NCBI RefSeq assembly: GCF_918697865.1
Contig: NZ_CAKKMV010000015.1
Location: 91,215 to 155,214 of the forward strand
Length of the DNA stretch: 64,000 nucleotides
Direction: 5' to 3'
From: Massilia sp. Bi118
GTDB lineage: Bacteria; Pseudomonadota; Gammaproteobacteria; Burkholderiales; Burkholderiaceae_D
Positions 18,279 through 26,681 of this stretch are shown piece after piece. Position 1 is the first letter of the stretch. Every line of letters begins with the position of its first letter. Below the pieces are notes generated by a model. The model was not told the DNA's origin. It saw only the letters and a list, made by a program, of their open reading frames with translations, and searched no databases. A program made the position numbers and the translations under genes.

Positions 18279-19256
18279 ATGAGCTCCGCAGCAAGCCTGT
18301 CGCATTTCAAATCCGTCAACTACACCGGCCAGGGCGCCGGCCCGCGCGTCATCATCATGGGCGCGACCCACGGTAACGAGATCTGCGGCACCCAGGCCAT
18401 TACCCGCGTCATGGCGGAGCTCGACAGCGGCGCGCTGCGCGTCGCCAACGGCAGCGTCACCTTCGTCCCCATCGTCAACCCGCTGGCCTACGCCAGGAAC
18501 ACGCGCTCGGGCGACCGCAACCTGAACCGCGACCTGTCGCCGAAAGAGAATCCGCAGGATTTCGAGGACCGCGTCGCCAACTGGCTGTGCCCGCTGCTGG
18601 CCCGGCATGACGTGCTGCTCGACCTGCACTCCTTCAACGCCGCCCACGGCGAGCCTTTCGTGATGGTCGGCCCGCTCGACAATGAGGGGGATATCGAGCC
18701 TTTCAAGCACATGCGCGAGGAACGCGCACTGGCGCGCCGCCTGGGCGTGCGCCGCTTCGTGACCGGCTGGATGGCGGCCTATGGCGGCGGCGTACAGCGC
18801 CGTTCGCGCGGCGATGCCGCCGAACTGAAAACGGTCCTGCGCTACGGCATGGGCACCACCGAATACATGCGCAGCACCGGCGGCTACGCCCTGACCCTGG
18901 AGTGCGGCCAGCACCTCGACCCGCAGGCGCCGGAAGTCGCCTACCGCGCCATCCTGAACACCCTCGCTCACCTGAAGCTGATCGAGGCGCCGGCGCCGGA
19001 ACCGGTCCCCTTCGAGGAGATGGAAGCGCTGCAGATGGTCGTCGTCCACGACAAGCTGGACGCCGGCGACAGCTTCACCCGCACCTGGGCCAGCTTCGAT
19101 CCGGTGCAGGAAGGCGACCAGATCGGCGTACGCGCCGACGGCACCCCGGTCACGGCCGAGTTCTCGGGCCGCATCCTGTTCCCGGACACGAACGCCGGTC
19201 CGAACCAGGAGTGGTATTACCTGACCCGCCCGAATCCACAGTTCGGCCGCGAATAA
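18279..19256 (+). CDS. Succinylglutamate desuccinylase/aspartoacylase family protein
   Basis: An M14-like zinc amidohydrolase of 325 residues. GATHGNEICGTQAI provides the first His/Glu zinc ligands, ARNTRSGDRNLNRDLSP the substrate arginine region, and LLDLHSF the second His. The C-terminal 80 residues form the extra beta domain seen in this family. It hydrolyses an N-acyl amino acid or similar amide. MSSAASLSH at 18279 is preferred because ATAAAATGG at 18241 looks like a -10 box; 18246 is an alternative start. It is divergent from the acyltransferase. Confidence 0.88.
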   Translation: MSSAASLSHFKSVNYTGQGAGPRVIIMGATHGNEICGTQAITRVMAELDSGALRVANGSVTFVPIVNPLAYARNTRSGDRNLNRDLSPKENPQDFEDRVANWLCPLLARHDVLLDLHSFNAAHGEPFVMVGPLDNEGDIEPFKHMREERALARRLGVRRFVTGWMAAYGGGVQRRSRGDAAELKTVLRYGMGTTEYMRSTGGYALTLECGQHLDPQAPEVAYRAILNTLAHLKLIEAPAPEPVPFEEMEALQMVVVHDKLDAGDSFTRTWASFDPVQEGDQIGVRADGTPVTAEFSGRILFPDTNAGPNQEWYYLTRPNPQFGRE

Positions 19257-19259
19257 GCT

Positions 19260-19544
19260 TTACGACGAGGTCTCGCCAGCCTGCGCTTGCTCCACCTTTA
19301 TCAGGTGCAGGTTGCGCAAATAAATCGCCACCCCCAGCCCCTGGCCGGCGACGAACACGGGGTCGCGCCGGTGCAGCGCATAGGCGAGCAGCACCAGCGC
19401 GCCCAGGATGCTCAGGTACCAGAAGGCCACCGGGATCACGCTGCGGCCCCGGCGCTCGCTGGCCAGCCACTGGATCACGAAGCGGCCAATGAACAAGGCC
19501 TGGCCGCCGAAGCCGACCAGCAACCACCAGCCGTCCTCAGCCAT
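19260..19544 (-). CDS. Lipid A biosynthesis N-terminal domain protein (LAB_N)
   Basis: A small 94-residue membrane protein with three hydrophobic segments. GFGGQALFIGRFVIQWLASERRGRSVIPVAFWYLSILGALVLLAYAL is the LAB_N domain found at the N-terminus of some LpxB proteins and as stand-alone proteins beside glycosyltransferases. AAGGAGGG precedes the ATG; the start overlaps the end of the PAP2 gene by 8 bp. It is the last gene of the envelope operon and supports a lipid A-related role for it. Confidence 0.85.
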   Translation of the reverse strand: MAEDGWWLLVGFGGQALFIGRFVIQWLASERRGRSVIPVAFWYLSILGALVLLAYALHRRDPVFVAGQGLGVAIYLRNLHLIKVEQAQAGETSS

Positions 19545-20376
19545 CGATACCCTCCTTGACCTGCGGCTCCCTGGCCTGCGGCGGCGAGCGGGCGCTGCGC
19601 CGGCGCCGGCGCAGCTGCGGCCACATGCGCGCCATCTCCCGGCCGCCCCAGAGCAGGCAGACGCAGCCGACCAGACGCTGCGCCGGCAGCACGTCCGGAA
19701 TGCCGATATGCCTGCTGACCAGCAACGAGGCTGCCACTGCGGCCAGCACCAGGCCCGCCAGCAAGCCGGCCACGCCCGAGCTGCGCCAGCCCCAGCGCCC
19801 ATGCAGCGCCAGCCCCACCCCGGCGCCCAGCCAGCCGCCGAGCATGCCCCACAGCACGTCGACAGGCCAGTGCACGCCCACCATGATGCGCGACAGGCCG
19901 ACCAGGGTGGCCAGGACCAGGGCCAGCGCGCGCAGCAGCCGCTTGTTCTCCACCCCCATTACCCAGATGCCGGCTATGGCGAAGGCCGCCGCCGCGTGAC
20001 CAGAGGGGAAGGACACGCGCCGGTACGCTGGCCCTGCCTGATAAAACTGGTCCACCGGCAGCGCCGCCAGCGGTCGCGGCAGGTCGATGAACTGCTTGGT
20101 GAGCTGGGTCCAGAGGGCGGCGAAAATGGCCGCGGCCAGCGCCGCCCAGAAGCAGTGCGGCAGGCGCCGGATGCAGGGCAGCACCAGGGCGAGCGCCACC
20201 GCGCCGTCGCCGAACATGGTCAGGTGCAGCCACAACAGCGGCGGCACGGCATGGCCGGCGTGGTTGAGCGCCAGGAAGACCGGCTGGTTGCCGCCGGTGG
20301 CCAGCAGCAGCGCCAGCAGCGCCAGCGTGGTGGCGGGCGGCAGCCAGACCCAGGGCGAACGCAGCGGCGGCCTCAT
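19537..20376 (-). CDS. PAP2-family membrane phosphatase
   Basis: A multi-spanning phosphatase of 279 residues. The three catalytic signatures are intact: KQFIDLPRP (KX6RP), VSFPSGHAAAA (PSGH) and SRIMVGVHWPVD (SRX5HX3D). PAP2 enzymes of this size dephosphorylate undecaprenyl pyrophosphate, lipid A (LpxE, LpxT types) or phosphatidylglycerol phosphate. Its ATG overlaps the GT39 stop as ATGA. In this operon a lipid A or carrier-lipid phosphatase is likely. The C-terminal tail is Arg-rich. Confidence 0.9.
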   Translation of the reverse strand: MRPPLRSPWVWLPPATTLALLALLLATGGNQPVFLALNHAGHAVPPLLWLHLTMFGDGAVALALVLPCIRRLPHCFWAALAAAIFAALWTQLTKQFIDLPRPLAALPVDQFYQAGPAYRRVSFPSGHAAAAFAIAGIWVMGVENKRLLRALALVLATLVGLSRIMVGVHWPVDVLWGMLGGWLGAGVGLALHGRWGWRSSGVAGLLAGLVLAAVAASLLVSRHIGIPDVLPAQRLVGCVCLLWGGREMARMWPQLRRRRRSARSPPQAREPQVKEGIDG

Positions 20377-21986
20377 CCGTTTGCTCCCGGCATGCGGGCC
20401 AGCACGATACCGCCCTTGCGGTACAGCAGTTGCACGCGGCCGAGCGCGCCCAGGGCGTCGCTGCGGGTCAGGATCACCTGCCCGGCGCGCGGCGCCGCCG
20501 TGGCCGGCGTGACGGCGCCGCGATAGATGGAAAAGCTGGGCACGTTGATGCGCCAGCTGTGGACTTCCCAGCCCGCGCGCCGCGCCAGCAGCGCCGCTTC
20601 CTTGACCGGCCCCTGCTGGATCGCGGCCGCCGCCGGCAGCAACAGGCCGACCAGCGCCAGCGAGCACAGCAATCCGGACGCGGCCAGGCGCCGCCACAGC
20701 GGCGGCTCACGCCACAAGGCCGGACCAAGCACGGCCACGAGCAGCAGCGCCGCCCCCGCCTGCCACAGCGGGCCGAACACCCCGTCCTGCCCCAGCGCCT
20801 CGCGCAGGTAGGGGTTGGCGATGCCCGGCGCGAAGCGCTGCAGCAGTTGGGGCAGCGCGGCCACCAGGCCGAGGAAAAGCAGCGGCGGCCCGAAGGCCAG
20901 CAGCCTCGAGCGTAGGACCCCGCGCCGCTGCGCCATCAGCAGGAACAAGGGCGTGGCGCCGTACAGCAGGTAGTGCGGCAGCTTGGTCCCGGCCAGCGAA
21001 AAGAACACGAACACGAACAGGAACCAGCTCCACAGGAAGCTGTCGAGCGCTGAAGCCCGCAGGCGGCGCAGGCCGGGCAGCGCGCGCAGGAACAAGCCGG
21101 TATAGGGCAGGAGCAGCACCAGGATGGCCGGTAGGTAGTACAGCGGCCCGCCGCCATGCCCCTGCAGCGGCGCCAGAAAACGCTCGACGTTGTGGCGCAT
21201 GAAGAAGCCGGCCAGGAAGGCGTCGCCGCACTGCCCGTACTCCAGCAGATACCAGGGCAAGGCCACCGCCAGCAGGATCGCCCAGCCTGCCGGGTCGCGC
21301 ACGGCGCGCCACCAGTCGCGCGTCCTGCCCTGCAGCGCGAAGGCCAGCAGACTGGCGCCGCCCGGCACCAGCAGCGCCACCGGCCCCTTGGTCAGCAGGC
21401 CGAGACCGATCCAGAGGAAGGCGCGGCGCCGCCGGGCCGGACGCGGTTCAAAGGCATAGCGGACAATGTCGAACATGGCCAGCGCCAGGAACAGGTTGAG
21501 CAGCGCATCGGCGATCGCGCCGCGCCCGATCACGGTGAGGCCGGCCGTGCTGGCGGCGATGAAGGCGGCGGCGTAGCCGGTGTCGCGGTCCAGGTGGCGG
21601 CGCCCGAACGCGAAAATTGCCGCGATCCAGGCGCTGGCCGCCAGTGCCGACGGCAGGCGCAGCGCGAATTCGTCCAGCCCGAACATCGCCACCGACGCTG
21701 CCTGCAGCCAGTAGATGAGGATGGGCTTGTCGTAGCGTGGCTGGCCGTTCAGCCAGGTGGAGACGTAGTCGCCGCGTTCCAGCATCTCGCGCGTGGCTTC
21801 GCCGAAGGCGCCTTCGTCGACATCGAACAGCGGCATCGCCCCCAGGTTCAGGAACAGCCCGAGCAACACGGTGGCCGCGAGCAGCAGCGGCAAGGCCGCC
21901 TCGCGCAAGCCGGCGCGCCGCGCCAGCCGGCGTTCGCGCGTTCCCTGGGCGCGCAGGAGGGAGGCCCCGCCGCGGACGCCCCTCAT
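20373..21986 (-). CDS. ArnT-like glycosyltransferase (GT39/PMT family)
   Basis: A 537-residue membrane enzyme with about a dozen hydrophobic helices. The first periplasmic loop carries the DE motif and following signature (MPLFDVDEGAFGEATREML; NGQPRYDKPILIYWL) of ArnT-type transferases, which use undecaprenyl-phosphate sugars as donors and modify lipid A or glycans in the periplasm. The start at 21986 overlaps the GT2 stop as ATGA; the longer frame to 22139 lies inside GT2 and is rejected. With an epimerase and a GT2 next door, the donor is probably a polyprenyl-phosphate uronic acid (inference). Confidence 0.9.
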   Translation of the reverse strand: MRGVRGGASLLRAQGTRERRLARRAGLREAALPLLLAATVLLGLFLNLGAMPLFDVDEGAFGEATREMLERGDYVSTWLNGQPRYDKPILIYWLQAASVAMFGLDEFALRLPSALAASAWIAAIFAFGRRHLDRDTGYAAAFIAASTAGLTVIGRGAIADALLNLFLALAMFDIVRYAFEPRPARRRRAFLWIGLGLLTKGPVALLVPGGASLLAFALQGRTRDWWRAVRDPAGWAILLAVALPWYLLEYGQCGDAFLAGFFMRHNVERFLAPLQGHGGGPLYYLPAILVLLLPYTGLFLRALPGLRRLRASALDSFLWSWFLFVFVFFSLAGTKLPHYLLYGATPLFLLMAQRRGVLRSRLLAFGPPLLFLGLVAALPQLLQRFAPGIANPYLREALGQDGVFGPLWQAGAALLLVAVLGPALWREPPLWRRLAASGLLCSLALVGLLLPAAAAIQQGPVKEAALLARRAGWEVHSWRINVPSFSIYRGAVTPATAAPRAGQVILTRSDALGALGRVQLLYRKGGIVLARMPGANG

Positions 21987-23002
21987 CGCCGCTCCACACT
22001 GCCCGGCAGCCGCTGGTCGGCACTCCCGGCGCCGCCGCTGCCGCCCGGGCCGCCCAAGGTCTCGCGCACCAGGTAGGTCCGCGCGGCGCCGGCTTCGAAA
22101 TAGGTCCGCGCCAGCATTTCGGTCACGATGCCCGTGCACACGAACTGCACCCCGATCACCACCAGCAGCACCGCCAGCAGCAGCAAGGGACGGCTGGCGA
22201 TGGCTTCGCCCTCCCCCAGCTTCAGCCAGGCCAGCCAGCCCAGCGCCGCCATGCCGGCGAAGCCGCAGGCCAGGCCGATGCGCCCGAAGAAGTGGCCGGG
22301 GCTGGCGCGGAAGCGCACGAAAAAATACATGGACAGCAGGTCGAGCAGCACCTTGAAGGTGCGCGACAGGCCGTATTTGGAGCGCCCGTGGAGGCGCGGG
22401 AAGTGGCGCACTTCCTCCTCGCAGATGCGCTCCGGGGCCGTCACGGTCGCCATCCAGGTCGGAATGAAACGGTGCATCTCCCCGTACAGCCGGACCTGGC
22501 GCAGGACCGCACTGCGGTAGACCTTGAGCGAGCAGCCGTAATCGTGCAGGCGCACGCCGGTGACGGTGGCGATCAGGCGGTTCGCCAGCATCGATGGCAG
22601 CCGGCGCAGCCAGAAGCCGTCCTTGCGCTCGCGGCGCCAGCCGACCAGCAGGTCGAGATCCTCGTCCAACAGGCGCCGCACCATGCGCACGATGTCGTGC
22701 GGGTTGTTCTGCAGGTCGCCGTCCATGGTGGCGATGACGCTGCCGCGCGCGGCGTCGATGCCGGCCTGCATGGCGGCGGTCTGGCCGAAGTTGCGGCGCA
22801 GGATGACCGCCCGCACATGGCGCGGACTGCTGGCCACGGCTTCGCGGATGCGGTCCAGCGTGCGGTCGCGGCTGCCGTCGTCGACCAGGATCAGCTGCCA
22901 GGGCCAGGGCGAGGCCGCCATCGCCGCCTGTACCTGGGTGGTCAGCGGCAGCACGTTGTCTTCCTCGTCGTGCAGGGGCACCACCAGCGACAGGCTATGC
23001 AT
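21983..23002 (-). CDS. GT2 family glycosyltransferase (polyprenyl-phosphate sugar synthase type)
   Basis: Its 339 residues divide into an N-terminal GT-A fold (VVPLHDEEDNV; ILVDDGSRDRT; ATMDGDLQNNP, with the DxD metal motif) and two C-terminal membrane helices, the ArnC/DPM1/GtrB layout. Such enzymes transfer a sugar from a UDP donor to undecaprenyl phosphate on the cytoplasmic face. The start at 23002 overlaps the epimerase stop by 8 bp. The product would feed the ArnT-like enzyme encoded immediately downstream. Confidence 0.92.
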   Translation of the reverse strand: MHSLSLVVPLHDEEDNVLPLTTQVQAAMAASPWPWQLILVDDGSRDRTLDRIREAVASSPRHVRAVILRRNFGQTAAMQAGIDAARGSVIATMDGDLQNNPHDIVRMVRRLLDEDLDLLVGWRRERKDGFWLRRLPSMLANRLIATVTGVRLHDYGCSLKVYRSAVLRQVRLYGEMHRFIPTWMATVTAPERICEEEVRHFPRLHGRSKYGLSRTFKVLLDLLSMYFFVRFRASPGHFFGRIGLACGFAGMAALGWLAWLKLGEGEAIASRPLLLLAVLLVVIGVQFVCTGIVTEMLARTYFEAGAARTYLVRETLGGPGGSGGAGSADQRLPGSVERR

Positions 23003-24005
23003 GGCAGGCCCCATGCTGCCGGAACCAGGCCGCGAAGCGCGCGATGCCGATGCGCAGCGGCGTGGCGGGGACCCAGCCGATCGCCTCGCGCAGAGCCTGG
23101 GTGTCGGCGCAGGTGGCGGCCATGTCGGCGCCCGGCATCGGCCGCGCCAGCCTTTCGGCACGGCGTCCGAGCGCCTCCTCGAGCGCGCCGATGAAGTCGG
23201 ACAGGCGCACGGGCTGCTGGTTGCCGACGTTGTAGATGCGGAAGGGCGCATGGCTGGCGGCCGGATCCGGGTGCAGCGGATCGAAGTCGGAACAGGCTTC
23301 GGCCGGCTGCGCGGCGAGCCGCAGCACCGCTTCGACCACGTCATCGACATAGGTGAAGTCGCGCAGCATGTGGCCGCCGTTGTAGACCTCGATCGGCCGG
23401 CCGGCGGCAATCGCGTTCGCGAACAGCATCGGCGCCATGTCCGGCCTGCCCCAGGGCCCGTAGACCGTGAAGAAGCGCAGCCCGGTGGTCGGCAGGCCGT
23501 ACAGGTGGCTGTAGCTGTGCGCCAGCAGTTCGCCGCTGCGCTTGGTGGCGGCGTACACGCTGAGCGGATGGCCGGCCGGGTCGTGCTCGCTGAAAGGCAG
23601 GCGGCGGTTGGCGCCGTAAGTGCTGGAGCTGCTGGCATAGACCAGGTGCCCCACGCCGTAGCGCCGGCTGCATTCGAGCACGTTGGCGAAGGCCACCACG
23701 TTGTGCAGCACGGATTCCTGCGGATGCTCGGTCGAATAGCGCACGCCGGTCTGCGCGGCCAGGTGGATGACCCGCTCGAAGCGTTGTGCGCGGAACAGCG
23801 CCTCCAGCGCCGCGGCATCGCTGAGGTCGAGGCGGCGGAAGCGGAAGCCGGCAAGGCCATCGAGCGCGGCCAGCCGGCGCTCTTTCAGGCCCGGCGCGGC
23901 GCAGGGACCGAGATGGTCGACGCCCACCACCTCATGGCCCTCGGCGAGCAGGCGCCGCGCCAGGTGCATGCCGATGAAGCCGGCCACGCCGGTCAACAGG
24001 ATCAT
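22995..24005 (-). CDS. NAD-dependent epimerase (UDP-glucuronate 4-epimerase-like)
   Basis: An extended SDR of 336 residues: GVAGFIGMHLARRLL (NAD site), LVYASSSSTYGA (Ser/Thr) and YAATKRSGELL (catalytic Tyr/Lys). FFTVYGPWGRPDMAPMLFANAI is close to the UDP-glucuronate 4-epimerase family, which makes UDP-galacturonate. It is the first gene of the five-gene envelope operon, and supplying UDP-GalA to the GT2 is the simplest reading. UDP-glucose 4-epimerase activity cannot be excluded by sequence. Confidence 0.9.
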   Translation of the reverse strand: MILLTGVAGFIGMHLARRLLAEGHEVVGVDHLGPCAAPGLKERRLAALDGLAGFRFRRLDLSDAAALEALFRAQRFERVIHLAAQTGVRYSTEHPQESVLHNVVAFANVLECSRRYGVGHLVYASSSSTYGANRRLPFSEHDPAGHPLSVYAATKRSGELLAHSYSHLYGLPTTGLRFFTVYGPWGRPDMAPMLFANAIAAGRPIEVYNGGHMLRDFTYVDDVVEAVLRLAAQPAEACSDFDPLHPDPAASHAPFRIYNVGNQQPVRLSDFIGALEEALGRRAERLARPMPGADMAATCADTQALREAIGWVPATPLRIGIARFAAWFRQHGACHA

Positions 24006-24086
24006 CGAATCTCTCCTCGGATGGGGGCGCCACGGCCCCGCTTCGCCACCGAGTTTAGGGAGCTGCTGCTGTGTTTATGCCGAACG

Positions 24087-24109
24087 GATCAAATGTGCGC
24101 GCATTGATC
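24087..24109. promoter_or_regulatory. Imperfect inverted repeat in the epimerase/solute-binding divergent region
   Basis: GATCAAATG and CATTGATC flank TGCGCG, an inverted repeat broken by one extra A. It lies about 80 bp upstream of the epimerase start and 65 bp upstream of the divergent gene, so it is placed well for an operator. The regulator is unknown. Confidence 0.35.
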
Positions 24110-24174
24110 GGCGCGCTGCAGGTGCGCGCTTCGTGCGACAATCCCGCGGCTTGCAAAGAATAAGAACGATAACA

Positions 24175-24942
24175 ATGGAGAACACCAATATAGCGGCTTG
24201 GCGCCTGCTTGCCCTCGCCCTCGGCCTGACGGCGGCGGGCGCCGCAGCGGGCATGGACGTACGGGTCGCGGCCCAGGAGGCGATCGCCCCGAAATGGTTC
24301 CAGCTGCCGCATCGCGCGGCCGGCATCTGCCCGGACATCATCGCCGCGATCGAACGGGTCGAGCCGCGCCTGCACTTCACGGGCTACCGCCGCAGCCGCT
24401 CGCTGCCGGGCATCGAGGCCGGCCTGGAAACGGGCAGCCTGGACGCCGCCTGCGCGCTGGTCCCATCGAAGCGCCGGCATGCGATCGCCGTCCCGGCAGG
24501 AAAATATGTGTACATCACCCGCCACATGCTGGCGGTGCGCGCCGGCGATCCGGCCGTCGTGCGCGATTTGCAGGACCTGGTGCGCATGGGCGCCCTGGTC
24601 ACCAGCCAGCGCGGCTCCGTGTTTACGGAGGCGCTGAAAGCGGCCGGCGTGCTCGTCGACGACGCCAGCGACGACAATGGCCTCAACCTCCACAAGATGC
24701 TGGGCGGGCATGGGCGCTTTGCCTATCTCAACGAGCTCAGCCTGAAGCATTATTTACGCAGCGACAAGCTGGCGGCGCGCGCGCGCGTGCTACCGGTGGT
24801 GCTGGGTGCGGAGCCTGCCTATTTCTGGGTCAGCCGCAAGGCCGATCCCGCCCTCCCCGGCATGCTCGGCGCCGCCATCGACAAACTCAGGGCGGACGGC
24901 GAGCTGGACCGGATCTACGCGCACTGGTCCGCCACGCCGTGA
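24175..24942 (+). CDS. Periplasmic substrate-binding protein, SBP_bac_3 type
   Basis: The protein begins with a signal peptide (MENTNIAAWRLLALALGLTAAGAAAG) and has 255 residues, the usual length for family 3 solute-binding proteins. FTGYRRSRSLPGIEAGLETGSLDAACAL and the C-terminal LGAAIDKLRADGELDRIYAHW match the amino-acid-type binding fold. No permease or ATPase gene is adjacent, so it may serve a remote transporter or act as an orphan sensor. Ligand unknown. Confidence 0.82.
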   Translation: MENTNIAAWRLLALALGLTAAGAAAGMDVRVAAQEAIAPKWFQLPHRAAGICPDIIAAIERVEPRLHFTGYRRSRSLPGIEAGLETGSLDAACALVPSKRRHAIAVPAGKYVYITRHMLAVRAGDPAVVRDLQDLVRMGALVTSQRGSVFTEALKAAGVLVDDASDDNGLNLHKMLGGHGRFAYLNELSLKHYLRSDKLAARARVLPVVLGAEPAYFWVSRKADPALPGMLGAAIDKLRADGELDRIYAHWSATP

Positions 24943-24958
24943 TGGCTGGTGAAGCGGC

Positions 24959-25279
24959 TTACGCGGGGCTCAGCAGCTTCAGGCCGACGATCCCCGCCAC
25001 GATCAGCGCGATCGATAGCAGGCGCAGCGCGCCGGCCGGCTCGCCCAGCATGACCATGCCGAACACGGCGGTGCCGACGGTGCCAATGCCGGTCCAGACC
25101 GCATAAGCCGTGCCGAGCGGAAGCGCACGCAGCGCCAGGCCGAGCATGCCGACGCTGCCGGCCATGGTCCCCAGGGTCAGCACGGACGGCCACAGCCGCG
25201 TGAAGCCGGCCGTGTACTTCAGGCCCACGGCCCAGCCCACTTCCAGCAGTCCGGCAATCACCAAATACACCCAGCTCAT
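24959..25279 (-). CDS. sugE: SMR-family exporter SugE (Gdx type)
   Basis: Its 106 residues form four membrane helices. The first has the essential Glu in MSWVYLVIAGLLEVGWAVGLKYTAGF, and GLKYT-x-GFTRLWPS is specific to the SugE/Gdx branch, which exports guanidinium and some quaternary ammonium compounds as an antiparallel dimer. It is convergent with the solute-binding gene and divergent from nemA. No guanidine riboswitch (mini-ykkC hairpins) is visible in the leader. Confidence 0.93.
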   Translation of the reverse strand: MSWVYLVIAGLLEVGWAVGLKYTAGFTRLWPSVLTLGTMAGSVGMLGLALRALPLGTAYAVWTGIGTVGTAVFGMVMLGEPAGALRLLSIALIVAGIVGLKLLSPA

Positions 25280-25306
25280 CGTCTTCTCCGCTCATCGACA
25301 CACAAA

Positions 25307-25333
25307 AGGCGGCAAGTATAGCACTGGCCGCCT
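25307..25333 (-). promoter_or_regulatory. sugE extended -10 promoter inside a 7-bp inverted repeat
   Basis: On the minus strand AGGCGGC (25333-25327) and GCCGCCT (25313-25307) form a perfect inverted repeat whose 13-base spacer contains TGCTATACT, an extended -10 box. A protein bound to the arms would shield the -10. It lies 28-54 bp upstream of sugE. Confidence 0.5.
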
Positions 25334-25447
25334 GCCGGGGATTTGTGACGCGCAGTCAAAAATGGGGCGGTCTCGGCAGGATTTTTACGTCTGGCGTAAG
25401 ATGCCGAGGCCTTACTGAATTCTCAGTCAACAAGAACAGGAGTACTG

Positions 25448-26509
25448 ATGACTACGTTGTTTGATCCCTTGAAAGTCGGCGCCCTGGAACTGCCGAACCG
25501 CATCGTGATGGCGCCGCTGACCCGCTCGCGCGCCGCCGGCGAAGGCCGCGTCCCGAACGCCATGATGGCGGAATATTACGAGCAGCGCGCCTCGGCCGGC
25601 CTGATCCTGTCGGAAGCGACCTCGGTGACCCCGATGGGCGTCGGTTACGCCGACACCCCGGGCATCTGGTCCGACGAGCAGGTCGAAGGCTGGAAGCTGG
25701 TGACCGAAGCCGTGCACAAGGCCGGCGGCCGCATCGTCCTGCAGCTGTGGCACGTGGGCCGCATCTCGGATCCTATCTTCCTGAACGGCGACACCCCGGT
25801 GGCTCCCTCGGCCATCAAGCCGGCCGGCCACGTCAGCCTGGTGCGTCCGATCAAGGATTACGAGACGCCGCGCGCGCTGGACCTGGAAGAGATCCCGGGC
25901 ATCGTCGCCGCCTACCGCAAGGGCGCCGAGAACGCGAAGAAGGCCGGCTTCGACGGCGTCGAGATCCACGGCGCCAACGGCTATCTGCTCGACCAGTTCC
26001 TGCAAGATAAAACCAACCGGCGCACCGATGCCTACGGCGGCTCGATCGAGAACCGCGCGCGCCTGATGCTGGAAGTCACCGACGCCTGCATCGAAGTCTG
26101 GGGCGCCGACCGCGTCGGCATGCACCTGGCGCCGCGCCGCGATTCGCACGACATGGGCGATTCGACCCCGCTGGAAACCTTCGGCTACGTCGCCCGCGAG
26201 CTGGGCAAGCGCGGCATCGCCTTCATCTGCGCCCGCGAAGCGGTCGGCGGCGATTCCCTCGGCCCGGAACTCAAGAAGGCCTTCGGCGGCGTCTACATCG
26301 CCAATGAGAAAATGACCAAGGAAGCCGCCGAGCAGCTGCTCACCAGCGGCGACGCCGATGCCGTCGCCTGGGGCCAATGGTTCATCGCCAATCCGGACCT
26401 GCCGGCGCGCCTCCAGCAGAACGCGCCGCTGAACCCGGCCCGCCCGGAGAAGTTCTACGCGCCGGGTCCGGAAGGCTATATCGACTATCCGGCGCTGGGC
26501 GCCGCTTAA
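25448..26509 (+). CDS. nemA: Old yellow enzyme family alkene reductase
   Basis: An FMN enzyme of 353 residues with the family's blocks: FDPLKVGALELPNRIVMAPLTRSRA at the N-terminus, HVGRIS, EIHGANGYLLDQFLQDKTNRRTDAYGGSIENRARL (His-x-x-Asn substrate-binding pair and catalytic Tyr region), and the C-terminal FIANPDLPARL. It reduces activated C=C bonds and nitro compounds with NAD(P)H. AGGAG lies 6 bases before the ATG. A strong terminator follows. Confidence 0.93.
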   Translation: MTTLFDPLKVGALELPNRIVMAPLTRSRAAGEGRVPNAMMAEYYEQRASAGLILSEATSVTPMGVGYADTPGIWSDEQVEGWKLVTEAVHKAGGRIVLQLWHVGRISDPIFLNGDTPVAPSAIKPAGHVSLVRPIKDYETPRALDLEEIPGIVAAYRKGAENAKKAGFDGVEIHGANGYLLDQFLQDKTNRRTDAYGGSIENRARLMLEVTDACIEVWGADRVGMHLAPRRDSHDMGDSTPLETFGYVARELGKRGIAFICAREAVGGDSLGPELKKAFGGVYIANEKMTKEAAEQLLTSGDADAVAWGQWFIANPDLPARLQQNAPLNPARPEKFYAPGPEGYIDYPALGAA

Positions 26510-26516
26510 GCGCTCC

Positions 26517-26562
26517 CTGCCCTTCGACGTATGCATGCATATATCGAAGGGCAGTTTCTTTT
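26517..26562 (+). terminator. Intrinsic terminator after nemA
   Basis: A perfect 11-bp stem, CTGCCCTTCGA with TCGAAGGGCAG, is followed by TTTCTTTT. The 16-base loop contains the palindrome ATGCATGCAT. It starts 8 bp after the nemA stop. Confidence 0.9.
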
Positions 26563-26681
26563 CCCTCCTGGGCATCCCGGCAGCAAAAATTCACCGTTTC
26601 AAGCCGCACACCGATACGAATAATGTTGCTGACATGCTATTCTTGCGCGATCCATTTCCGTCAATCCGCGCAAGGACCACC

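Noticed and set aside
25280..25447. Possible guanidine riboswitch before sugE
   Set aside because: No pair of ACGR-loop hairpins or ykkC core is visible; only a protein-type inverted repeat is found.
26531..26540. ATGCATGCAT identical to one palindrome at 11824
   Set aside because: It lies in the loop of the nemA terminator, alone and not near a promoter, so a regulatory role is unlikely.
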